Source: Acidobacteriota bacterium
Lineage (GTDB): Bacteria; Acidobacteriota; Thermoanaerobaculia; Multivoradales; J023
Length of the DNA: 53,863 bases
Assembly (NCBI GenBank): GCA_029263395.1
Contig: JAJCXO010000090.1
Location: 1-53,863 of the forward strand
Direction: 5' to 3'
This document shows, piece by piece, positions 24,545 through 32,363 of the stretch; positions within the stretch are counted from its first letter, which is position 1; each line of letters begins with the position of its first letter. A program made the position numbers and the translations under genes. The notes below the pieces were generated by a model. That model had not been told where the DNA came from. It saw only the letters and a program-made list of their open reading frames with translations, and ran no database searches.

Positions 24545-26413
24545 TCAACGGTCGCTAGCCAGCGGTATCAACGGGTTGACCCGCTGCAGCAGGACAACTA
24601 CGTCGGTGTCTCGTTGGGGCTTTCCCGAACTCCGTGCTCGGACGAACTCCAGCCACTGCCGCCCTTCAACCGTGTCAGCGGTCGCCGCAAGATGGAACAA
24701 CAGAGGGTTGCCGTCAGCGAGCGGTGCAAGCTCATGTTCGAGGCGCCCGACGTGCTGCTCGGGATCGACAACAAAAGCCTCGAGTGCCGAATTTGGTGCG
24801 ACGGTACCGGGATCGCCAAAATAGACATAGTCACCGGCCAGCGTCAGCATCGAAATTGTGACGTAGTCGTCACCACGCGCCGCTGCCAAGTATCCGCCCA
24901 TCCGCCCCGGGATGCGCTCGATGTGGGAGGTGTGCCCAAAAACCAGCATCCGACGACCGGGATACCCTTCACGCTGCAACCAGGTCACATTCGCCGTCAG
25001 ACTCACATCGCGATTGTTGTCGACCAAGGTACGCCATTCGACGGATTGCTCGACCAACCGCGCCATCTGATGAGCCCACGCTATTTCGATTGATGAGAGT
25101 TGGCTAGCGGCCAAAACATCATCCAACAGAGTACTGGCAGCACGCACCGCAGCCAATGCCTTGTCGACCACAGCTGAACAGTCGACTCGCACCGAGCTCG
25201 GGCTGCTCCGAAAAACGTCGCGATCGGTGACCAGTTCGTAATCCATCCGCTGGGCTGCGGGGATCATCAGAGGCCACGGCACAACCTCTTGTAGCTTGCC
25301 TTCGGTCGCCACCCTCTCTCCCTCAACCTCGACCACCAAGTCGTCCAACCACACGCTGCCGTTGGCGCGATGGTAGAACCCAACCAACATCCGGGTCATG
25401 TCCGCAGGCACTTCGATGTCGACTTCGAGCCGCGTCCACTCTGCCGTGAGATCTACGGGGGTTAACGAGTGGCTCTCGTTCAAGGCGCCCGACTGCCGAC
25501 CACGCCCGCGCACCAACAACCCCACCGATCCGTGTTCGACGCCGACACCACGCACCCACACGCTGAATCTCACGGGCCTGGGCGTCTCGCTGGCCGACAA
25601 GTCCAGGGTCGCTTCCGCAGTGAAACCTGAAACGTTTGGAAAGACGCCGAGACCGCCGAGCGAGTCGACCGTGGCGTAGAGTGCTGCCACCTTGGCCGCC
25701 GCCTCGGCATCGAGAGCTTGCAGCAATTCGGCCAACTCAGCAATCGCAAAGGAAGGCTGCTTGAAGTCGAAACCGGCGATGTGAATCGGTCGCCCGCCAG
25801 CCTCTACGAAGGATCGCATCCAGAGTAGTAAGTCACGTAAAGCCTCGTCATAGAAAACCTTCGCAACCCACCAGCGCTCGGCGAGCAGCGCATCGAGATC
25901 ATCCCGCCGACCGTGGACGAAGTCGTCGAGCCGGGTGGCGTGAGCCTGGCTGATCTCGAGGGCAAGCACATCGAAGCCTTCCTCGCGTACCAGATGAGCA
26001 AAAACCCGATGCAATACGCGATGGTAGTCGTCGGTGCCATGGGAGCTCTCCCCCAAGCCCACCAGCGTTGCGTTGCCCAACCATTGCGCCAAGGTCTGAA
26101 GGTCTGGAGATGATACGTCTGGAGAGGGTACGGCTGGAGAGGGCACAGCTGGAGAGGGCACAGCTGGAGAGGGTACGGCTGGAGAGGGCACTTCTGGAGA
26201 GGGCACGGCCGAGTGTGCTGGCTTTACCCGCAGCAACGTTGTGGTCAGCTCGCTCGGCAACACGGGCGGCAGCGTAGCCTCAGGCGGCGCTTGGACTTCG
26301 CCGGATGCGAACCCGACCGCGGGCGTCAGGAGTGCCCACAAAACGTAAACCACGGCGAGCCGGGCCGTGGAAAGACTTACCACGACGAGCCGTACCGCGA
26401 GAACGTTGGGCAT
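24545..26413 (-). CDS. Erythromycin-esterase-family protein with inserted beta domain
   Basis: A 622-residue exported or membrane-anchored protein. A hydrophobic N-terminus (about 5-37) is followed by a Pro-Ser-Pro repeat linker (about 66-105). The Ere domain starts with ATLVGLGESSHGTDDYHR (family motif GE-x-x-HG) and VLALEISQAHATRLDDFV, and later has MLVFGHTSHIERIPGRMGGYL with the conserved His residues. Between the halves lies a domain of about 110 residues that reads like a carbohydrate-binding-type beta-sandwich (VRFSVWVRGVGVEHGSVGLL to SVWLDDLVVEVEGE). Family members hydrolyse macrolide lactones or act on unknown esters; resistance should not be assumed. It lies 18 bp after the NuoE-NuoF fusion gene. 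Confidence 0.82.
   Translation of the reverse strand: MPNVLAVRLVVVSLSTARLAVVYVLWALLTPAVGFASGEVQAPPEATLPPVLPSELTTTLLRVKPAHSAVPSPEVPSPAVPSPAVPSPAVPSPAVPSPDVSSPDLQTLAQWLGNATLVGLGESSHGTDDYHRVLHRVFAHLVREEGFDVLALEISQAHATRLDDFVHGRRDDLDALLAERWWVAKVFYDEALRDLLLWMRSFVEAGGRPIHIAGFDFKQPSFAIAELAELLQALDAEAAAKVAALYATVDSLGGLGVFPNVSGFTAEATLDLSASETPRPVRFSVWVRGVGVEHGSVGLLVRGRGRQSGALNESHSLTPVDLTAEWTRLEVDIEVPADMTRMLVGFYHRANGSVWLDDLVVEVEGERVATEGKLQEVVPWPLMIPAAQRMDYELVTDRDVFRSSPSSVRVDCSAVVDKALAAVRAASTLLDDVLAASQLSSIEIAWAHQMARLVEQSVEWRTLVDNNRDVSLTANVTWLQREGYPGRRMLVFGHTSHIERIPGRMGGYLAAARGDDYVTISMLTLAGDYVYFGDPGTVAPNSALEAFVVDPEQHVGRLEHELAPLADGNPLLFHLAATADTVEGRQWLEFVRARSSGKPQRDTDVVVLLQRVNPLIPLASDR
26104..26210 (-). repeat. 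15-bp tandem repeat encoding (PSPAV)n
   Basis: About seven units of the form CTGGAGAGGGCACAG (plus strand) encode the Pro-Ser-Pro-x-Val linker of the esterase-like protein. Units are nearly identical, so the number is likely to vary by slippage. Confidence 0.85.
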
Positions 26414-26431
26414 CTCGGCCAGCAGCGATCT

Positions 26432-27946
26432 TCAGTCGAGTCCGAACTCTTTGGGGAAATACTTCATCGCGCTGGTCAGAGGCCAGGACGCTGCCTGCCC
26501 AAGGCCGCAGATGGATGCTTCGCCCATTCCCCAGGCGACTTCTTGCAGATTGCTAAGGGTCTCCGGGTCTCGCGACTCCAGGTAACGTTCCAGGGTCTGG
26601 CGCACAATCTGGGTGCCGATACGGCACGGCGAACACTGGCCACAGCTCTCGTCTTCGAAAAACACCGCCTGGTTGAGCGCCGCTTCGACCATGTCGACGG
26701 TGTCGTTGAGGATCACCACCCCGGAGGAGCCGAGCATGCTGCCGGCGGCACCGAGGGATTTGAAATCCATTGGAATATCGATCTGATCAGCTGGCAAAAA
26801 ACCACTCGACGCACCACCCGGCGAATACGCCTTGAGGGTTCCGGTGACGCCACCGCCGAGCTCCAACAGTTCACGCAGCGTGATGCCGAGCGGTGCCTCA
26901 TAAACCCCTGGGTTCTGGACGTGCCCCGATAGGCAGTAAAGCTTGGAGCCGGGCGCGGTGCGACCAGTCGATTTGAACCACTCGCCACCCCGGGTGAGGA
27001 TTGCCGGCACACAAGCGATGGTCTCGACGTTCTGGATCAAGGTCGGTTTGCCGCGGAACCCCTTCTCTACTGGGAACGGCGGCTTCATCCGCGGCATGCC
27101 GCGTTTGCCTTCGAGGGCTTCGAGCAGGGCGGTCTCTTCGCCGCAGATGTAGGCGCCGTGGCCGTCGACAAAATGCCAGTTGACGGTATCGTCGACTTCA
27201 CCCCAACCGCGGGCTTCGTCGAGGGCGGCCATCAAAGCCGCTTTGACGCGACCAAACTCTCCCCGCACGTAGAGGTAGATGTCGCCGGCCTCCAACACCT
27301 GCGCCGCAATCGCCAATCCTTCGATCACCAGGTGCGGTCGCCGCAGGATCACTTCGCGATCCTTGAACGTGCCGGGTTCGCCTTCGTCGGCGTTGAGCAC
27401 CACGTAACGTTCGGTCTCTGCCTGGCCACGGATCGCCTTCCATTTGATCGACGCGGGAAAGCCGGCGCCACCTCGACCTTGGATGCCAGACATCTCGAGC
27501 GCGTCACACACCCACTCCGGCCCCTGGTCTACCGCCATCCGCAAGGCGTCGTAACGGGTTGCGTCCGGCGCCCGCAAGTCGATGGCAAAGTCCGGATCGC
27601 TCGGTGACAGACCGGTGATCGGCGGCGGCGGCTCGTTGTCGGCCTCCCAACTGGCGGGCGCGAAGTCACAACGCCCCAGGCACGAGACGTAACTCGCCTT
27701 GGTACCCTGACTTTGGAGATCGGCGAGCAGTGCGTCACAGCCCCCCAGCTTGCAGGATAGACCCTGGCAAACTCGCACCCCGGCGTCCGGTTCCGACAAC
27801 AGATGGTAGAAGGTACCAACACCGTAAACATCGGCCTCCGGCACACCGGTCTGGCGATGGACCTTCGCCGCCACTCCGGGTCGCATTCCGCCCGCCTCGT
27901 CCAGGCGTTCCAGCACTTCCTCGCGTCGAGCGTCTTTGGGCAACAT
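26432..27946 (-). CDS. Fused NuoE-NuoF-type NADH-binding subunit
   Basis: A 504-residue fusion. The N-terminal 110 residues are a NuoE-like thioredoxin-fold [2Fe-2S] domain: VCQGLSCKLGG (C-x4-C) and VSCLGRCDFAP (C-x3-C). The rest is NuoF-like: the GRGGAGFPASIKWK nucleotide loop, NADEGEPGTFKDR for FMN, GAYICGEETALLEALEGKRG and ESCGQCSPCRIGT for the N3 [4Fe-4S] cluster. The E-F fusion is the architecture of FdsB (NAD-linked formate dehydrogenase) and HoxF (NAD-reducing hydrogenase). No NuoG, FdsA, HoxU or other partner is in the window, so its electron acceptor or donor is unknown. No clear ribosome site lies upstream. Confidence 0.9.
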   Translation of the reverse strand: MLPKDARREEVLERLDEAGGMRPGVAAKVHRQTGVPEADVYGVGTFYHLLSEPDAGVRVCQGLSCKLGGCDALLADLQSQGTKASYVSCLGRCDFAPASWEADNEPPPPITGLSPSDPDFAIDLRAPDATRYDALRMAVDQGPEWVCDALEMSGIQGRGGAGFPASIKWKAIRGQAETERYVVLNADEGEPGTFKDREVILRRPHLVIEGLAIAAQVLEAGDIYLYVRGEFGRVKAALMAALDEARGWGEVDDTVNWHFVDGHGAYICGEETALLEALEGKRGMPRMKPPFPVEKGFRGKPTLIQNVETIACVPAILTRGGEWFKSTGRTAPGSKLYCLSGHVQNPGVYEAPLGITLRELLELGGGVTGTLKAYSPGGASSGFLPADQIDIPMDFKSLGAAGSMLGSSGVVILNDTVDMVEAALNQAVFFEDESCGQCSPCRIGTQIVRQTLERYLESRDPETLSNLQEVAWGMGEASICGLGQAASWPLTSAMKYFPKEFGLD

Positions 27947-27961
27947 CTTGCTGAGCAGTAT

Positions 27962-28013
27962 ACCTCAGCGGCTGTCAGCCCCGAGGTACCTCAGCGGCTA
28001 TCAGCCCCGAGCC
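27962..28013. repeat. 26-bp tandem duplication
   Basis: ACCTCAGCGGCTGTCAGCCC and the next bases (27962-27987) are repeated once with three changes (27988-28013). The second unit forms the last codons of the TOPRIM-like gene; the first lies in the gap before the NuoE-NuoF gene. This may have altered the C-terminus. Confidence 0.8.
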
Positions 28014-28572
28014 TCCGGATTTCCTGACGACCTGCCGCCAGCGAGGGTAAGGTCTCTTGTTCTCGCTGATTCTCGCGCTCAGAGAGTTGGCGAAACCAAG
28101 CCTCTATGGACTCTTTGACCGAAGCCTCGCCGCGACCTACTGCCTTGCGAAACTGTTCCTTGTAGTCAGCCTGTTCATCGAGGTCGTAATGGCCGCACAA
28201 CCACAGTTCCCACGTCTCGATGTTGCGCGTCGGCACAAAAACCAGGATCTTGTCGCTTGAGTTTCGCTTGTCCAAACCTGCGGCAACCAACTGTTCATCA
28301 AGTTGTTGGATTCGCTTCGTCAGCATGAACTGATCACCATCCAAGACGACGATCAGCGCGTAGTTCTCGGTCCTCTTGCTGCGTGCGAGTTGGACTTCCC
28401 CTGCATATCTAGAGAGGACAAAGGCATCACCCGCACCGTGGGCGTTGGGGATTCGCTGAGCCTTTAGCTGGGTCCTACGGAACCACTTTCTCTCGAGAAG
28501 CCTGCGAAAAAAGCGTTCGTGTTCGATGTCTTCGCACAGCAGGACCCCGCGAAACCGGCTAGCCACTCTCAA
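27991..28572 (-). CDS. TOPRIM-like (DUF4276-type) protein paired with the AAA ATPase
   Basis: A 193-residue protein with a TOPRIM-like layout. VLLCEDIEHERFFRRLL at 10-26 carries the first acidic residue (Glu14). ALIVVLDGDQ carries a D-x-D (Asp78, Asp80). VFVPTRNIETWELWL (about 111-125) matches the R-x-IE-x-W-L-type segment of DUF4276 proteins. TOPRIM domains bind Mg2+ and cut or join nucleic acid. Its start overlaps the stop of the AAA ATPase gene by 4 bp (ATGA), so the two are translationally coupled. Pairs of an SMC/OLD-like ATPase with a separate TOPRIM protein are known among defence systems (for example PARIS); this smaller version is not one I can name. Confidence 0.65.
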   Translation of the reverse strand: MRVASRFRGVLLCEDIEHERFFRRLLERKWFRRTQLKAQRIPNAHGAGDAFVLSRYAGEVQLARSKRTENYALIVVLDGDQFMLTKRIQQLDEQLVAAGLDKRNSSDKILVFVPTRNIETWELWLCGHYDLDEQADYKEQFRKAVGRGEASVKESIEAWFRQLSERENQREQETLPSLAAGRQEIRRLGADSR

Positions 28573-29660
28573 CCCCCTCGGGCCAAGATCTCGGAAGGCT
28601 TCAGGATCTGGCCGGGCTCAGGAGTCCACGCCTCGACGCGTGCCAGGTCACCATTGGGACGATGGAAGCGGAATGCCGAGTCGACAGCAAAATAATCGAT
28701 CACTTCGGGATGATGAGAGATCAACAAAGCCTGTCCCGACCGCTCTTCGACGAGGTCTCGAAGCTCTTGTAACCAGGGCTGCACCTCTGGCAACGACACA
28801 AAGTTTTCAGGCTCGTCGAAGCACAACACCGAAGCCGTACCGACCAGTCCATGAAGAATCGAATAAAGCATCGCCAGAACCCGTTGACCTTCTGAAAGGT
28901 GGACCAAATTCAGCTGATACTCATTCTCATCTGATTTGGAAAACTCGGCGACAACTCCTTTGCGGTCACCTTGGGTACGAAACGCAAACCCTAGGAATCC
29001 AGGAATGAGATCCGCAAGGCGCTCCTCACTTTCTCTTTTTTCTCTCGGTCGCTCTTGGCTCAGGTACCTGAGCCAAGATACAAAATTTGATCCATTGATT
29101 GCCAAGAACTGTTCATCTTGCTGGGAAAACAATTCCATCGCGAAGGGATTCAGCTGAAATACATTCACGCCCGCGATGAAATTCTTGAACCATTGCACAC
29201 GCTTGTTTTGCGATTCCAAGCTCGGCAAGAAGCTCTGATCTGACCTGAAGGGAAAAACCGCTCCAGCACTATGGTCATCCTGAAATAAATGCACCTGGCC
29301 TTCGCGATACTCGAATAAAGAGTTGCCATCGTAGGCCAGTTTTTCTGACTTGATCTGTGGCTTCTGAGGCTCGTCTTCTGGAGGATGCTGAATCTCCAAC
29401 CGATAGAAGAACGTCCCGCCTAGGCCGTCGATCTCGAGTTCGAAACTCTGTACGCTACGACGATCCCAGACTGTCTTGCTGAAAGCAAAAATCAACGCGG
29501 TAGAACGCTCTCCCAAGATCAGGTCCCGCAATCGGACCAAAACCTCGAACAGACTGCTTTTGCCCGAGCCGTTGTCGCCCAGGAGCAAGTTGAGCTTGCC
29601 GGGAACGAACTCGAAGTGAACCAGGCACTTGTAGTTGTCGGCGTAGATTCTGGTGATCAT
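28569..29660 (-). CDS. AAA (OLD/SMC-like) ATPase
   Basis: A 363-residue ABC-type ATPase of the AAA_15/AAA_21 group. Walker A is GDNGSGKS (28-35), the signature is LSEGQ (255-259), Walker B is SVLCFDEPE (277-285), and an H-loop-like SHHPE lies at 315-319. The region between (about 60-245) is short, with no long coiled coil, so it is a compact OLD-like ATPase with no fused TOPRIM domain. The separate TOPRIM-like gene follows with a 4-bp overlap. AGGAAGT precedes the ATG. It is likely the first gene of the minus-strand cluster and the nucleotide-driven sensor or regulator of the nuclease-like partner. Confidence 0.88.
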   Translation of the reverse strand: MITRIYADNYKCLVHFEFVPGKLNLLLGDNGSGKSSLFEVLVRLRDLILGERSTALIFAFSKTVWDRRSVQSFELEIDGLGGTFFYRLEIQHPPEDEPQKPQIKSEKLAYDGNSLFEYREGQVHLFQDDHSAGAVFPFRSDQSFLPSLESQNKRVQWFKNFIAGVNVFQLNPFAMELFSQQDEQFLAINGSNFVSWLRYLSQERPREKRESEERLADLIPGFLGFAFRTQGDRKGVVAEFSKSDENEYQLNLVHLSEGQRVLAMLYSILHGLVGTASVLCFDEPENFVSLPEVQPWLQELRDLVEERSGQALLISHHPEVIDYFAVDSAFRFHRPNGDLARVEAWTPEPGQILKPSEILARGG

Positions 29661-29818
29661 GGCTACTTCCTGATTCTGTATGAACTCTGGTACCGAGGGG
29701 CACGCAGATTATACCGAGCGGTTCATCATGCTGAGATAGTATCTGCACCAGCGGACGAATCCTGCCTTCCGCGCCTTCCAACTACCCAATCTGCTTCACA
29801 ATCCGAGGTCTCGATTCC

Positions 29819-31165
29819 GTGGCCAACACGCCCAATCTTCGTGCGCCTGACGGTAGCCCATCCACCCCTTTGCGACAATGGGACATCTTCCTGTTCTGGG
29901 TGCCGCTATTCGTCAGCTGGCTGATGATGACGCTCGAGGGGCCGTTGTTGAGTGCGGCGGTCAATCGATTGCCCAACGAGGTGGTGATGTTGGCGGCCTT
30001 CGGCATCGTGATCACGCTGGCGATTTCGATCGAGAGTCCGATCATCAATCTGCTGGCGACGGCCACCGCACGGGTCAAGGACCGCGCCTCGTTCGAGCTG
30101 ATGCGGCGTTTTACGGTGCATTGGATCCTGGCGTTGACCGGTGTCTCGATTCTGTTGGCTTTCACGCCGCTGTTTGGCCTGGTGGTTCAGCAATTGCTGG
30201 GGGCACCGGAAGAGGTTGCGGTGTGGGTACGCCCCGGGCTGCAAATCCTCACGCTGTGGACTGCAGCGATCGCCTGGCGTCGGTTTCTCCAGGGTGTTCT
30301 GATCGCTTTCAATCGCACTCGGTTGATCGCCCGGGGCACCATCATTCGTCTGTTTGCAACCGTCGGCACCGCGTTCGCCATCCTGCAGCTGACGGATTGG
30401 CCCGGCGTCCACCTCGCCGCTACCGCTCTGATGGCCGGCGTAATGACCGAGGCCGTCTATGCCACCATCGTCGTCCAACCGGTGATTCGCAAACACCTTG
30501 CGCCGGGCAGTGCCGGCCGGACCGAGACCCCTCTGACTTATCGCGAGCTATTCTGGTTTCACCTACCGCTGGCCGGTACCGCAATTCTGGCACTGCTGGC
30601 ACAGCCGATGGTGACTTTTGCACTCGCTCGTCTGCCGGAGCCGACCCTAGCGTTGGCCGCCTGGCCGCTAATTTTCCACGCCACTCTGCTAATGCGCACG
30701 GCCACGTTTTCGTTACCGGAGGCGGTCATCGCGTTGACCAACGGCGAGGCCACCTATGCCCCAATCCGCCGATTCAGCCTGACGCTCGCCGGCCTTGCGC
30801 TGGCGGCGGTAGCGCTCGTCACCTGGACGCCGCTGATCGACCTGTATCTTGTGAGGTTGCAAGACACCACCCCTGACGTCGCAGTACTGGCGAGTCGAGG
30901 ACTGGCACTGTTCCTTGTCTTCCCAGCCCTCGCCACCATCGTCGCGTGGATCAACGGTCTACTGATCAAGAGCGGCGAGACCCGGCTGGTCAACGAGGCG
31001 ATGGTGATCAACGTCGCCACTATCGCGGCGGTCCTGACTCCGGCGGTCATCCTGGGTTGGCCGGGCATCCCCTCGGCTGCATTGGCGATGACCAGCAGCG
31101 TGTTGATCCAACTCTTCTATCTGCTGTGGCGGCGACGGGGTCGTCGAGGTCCCGCTGAGATCTAG
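29819..31165 (+). CDS. ANKH/MATE-like multidrug or polysaccharide flippase-superfamily transporter
   Basis: A 448-residue inner-membrane protein with about 12 hydrophobic helices and short loops. The start (WDIFLFWVPLFVSWLMMTLEGPLL) and the segment VITLAISIESPIINLLATATARVKDR match bacterial relatives of the progressive ankylosis protein ANKH in the MOP flippase superfamily. The substrate is unknown; animal ANKH affects pyrophosphate/citrate/ATP export. The start codon is GTG at 29819 and no strong ribosome site is seen. The TAG stop (31163-31165) is immediately followed by repeat B copy 3. Confidence 0.7.
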   Translation: MANTPNLRAPDGSPSTPLRQWDIFLFWVPLFVSWLMMTLEGPLLSAAVNRLPNEVVMLAAFGIVITLAISIESPIINLLATATARVKDRASFELMRRFTVHWILALTGVSILLAFTPLFGLVVQQLLGAPEEVAVWVRPGLQILTLWTAAIAWRRFLQGVLIAFNRTRLIARGTIIRLFATVGTAFAILQLTDWPGVHLAATALMAGVMTEAVYATIVVQPVIRKHLAPGSAGRTETPLTYRELFWFHLPLAGTAILALLAQPMVTFALARLPEPTLALAAWPLIFHATLLMRTATFSLPEAVIALTNGEATYAPIRRFSLTLAGLALAAVALVTWTPLIDLYLVRLQDTTPDVAVLASRGLALFLVFPALATIVAWINGLLIKSGETRLVNEAMVINVATIAAVLTPAVILGWPGIPSAALAMTSSVLIQLFYLLWRRRGRRGPAEI

Positions 31166-31382
31166 CGAGATATCATCCAGAAACCCGTTTTTTCGTCTCC
31201 CAGGGAGGCCCCTGTGGAGCGAGCACGCGGCGAGTATGTATGAGCAAGAGAACAGATCTTAGCCCTCCGAATTATTGTAACCAATAGGGTTGCCTGACAC
31301 TAACGAGCCGAGGCGAGTCACGCAGCTGCGCGCGCAGGCCACAGGGGGCGACCGGATAACCCACGTTCTTGGATAGGATCTA
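31163..31382 (+). repeat. Family B foldback repeat, copy 3
   Basis: About 220 bp filling the whole gap between two convergent genes. The left end is ATCATCCAGAAACCCG; the right end, on the other strand, is CTAGATCCTATCCAAGAAC. Arms GCCCCTGTGG and CCACAGGGGG pair. The convergent TauE-type gene ends on the TAG at 31380-31382 within the element end. It is similar to copies 1 and 2 over its full length. Confidence 0.85.
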
Positions 31383-32363
31383 GCCGTCGGCGAGCTGACG
31401 TCCACGGCGGTAGAGGGCTTCGAAGATCCCCCCGAAGATCACTACGCCGACCAACGCCAAGATCAATGGGACACCCCAAACCTGCCCGTGGACACAGGTC
31501 CAGACGAACTGGCCGACACAGAGCGCTGAGACGATCCACAGAGTCGGCGCACGAGGTAGGCGCTGCACCATCCAGGCCCCCAGCGGCGCCCCGAGCACCA
31601 CCACCGGCGCCGCAGCCAACCAATTGAGATATACCTCGGGATCGAACCCGCCGATTAATCCTCGGGTAGCCACGCCGACGACGGATAGGGCAGCCATGGC
31701 GATCACTGAGGTTGGGATGGCAATTTTGGCATCGCTGCGGAACAACATCACCAACACCATGTAGAGCAACATGTTGATCCCGACGCCAGTGATTGCCGAA
31801 ACCAGGCCTCCGGCCAGGCCGAGAGCAAGCCCCAGTTCCATATCGCGGCGCGGTGTGTGGATTCCCGGGCCGTCCAAATCCTCAATCTCCTGCCATCGGA
31901 AAAAGTGGACCACTCCGAAGGCCGCCCACACCACCGCAAAAACGAGTTTGGTCACCAGCGGTGACAGCAGAGGGACGAGCCAGACCATCGCAACCGGCAC
32001 CACTGCGGCCCCTGAACCCAAAGCCCAAGCCAAGATCCGCCAGGCGACCGGCCGTCGGGTCACCCAGAGGTAAATCGAGGCCGACAACATGCCGATCGCC
32101 TGGATGGCAAAACTGAAGTCTCGGCCAACCGCCGCCGACTCGCCGAGCAGCAGAACCAACACCGGAAAACCCACCGCACCACCGCCCATCGGGGTCGAGG
32201 CACCAAAGTACGACCCCAAGGCCATCGCGACGGCGATCGCCCAATGACTCCGCACCGCGGCCCAATGCCCACCAAGGGTCACTAGGCAAAACCAGCCGAC
32301 GGTGAACGCCGCCAGCCACGAGACGAAAACCCACCACCGACGGCCGCGGCGGCCTGAGCTCAC
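31380..32363 (-). CDS. TauE/SafE-family membrane exporter
   Basis: A 327-residue protein with about eight membrane helices. Family signature segments are [39 protein letters not shown] (first half, here quoted piecewise: [11 protein letters not shown]) and [20 protein letters not shown] in the second half. The family carries sulfite, sulfoacetate and other organic anions. It starts with GTG (32361-32363), overlapping the thiC stop by 4 bp (GTGA), so it is translationally coupled to thiC and falls under the TPP riboswitch. This suggests a thiamine-related substrate or by-product, which is inference only. Confidence 0.85.
   Translation of the reverse strand: MSSGRRGRRWWVFVSWLAAFTVGWFCLVTLGGHWAAVRSHWAIAVAMALGSYFGASTPMGGGAVGFPVLVLLLGESAAVGRDFSFAIQAIGMLSASIYLWVTRRPVAWRILAWALGSGAAVVPVAMVWLVPLLSPLVTKLVFAVVWAAFGVVHFFRWQEIEDLDGPGIHTPRRDMELGLALGLAGGLVSAITGVGINMLLYMVLVMLFRSDAKIAIPTSVIAMAALSVVGVATRGLIGGFDPEVYLNWLAAAPVVVLGAPLGAWMVQRLPRAPTLWIVSALCVGQFVWTCVHGQVWGVPLILALVGVVIFGGIFEALYRRGRQLADG

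Noticed and set aside
26104-26210. Short regular repeats considered as a CRISPR-like array
   Set aside because: Units are contiguous 15-bp repeats without spacers and encode a Pro-Ser-Pro linker in a good reading frame.
24545-26413. Calling the erythromycin-esterase-like gene an antibiotic-resistance gene
   Set aside because: Family membership alone does not show macrolide hydrolysis, and the inserted domain and export signal point to another substrate.
29878-30876. 332-codon plus-strand frame inside the ANKH-like transporter
   Set aside because: Off-frame shadow; the other frame gives regular hydrophobic helices.
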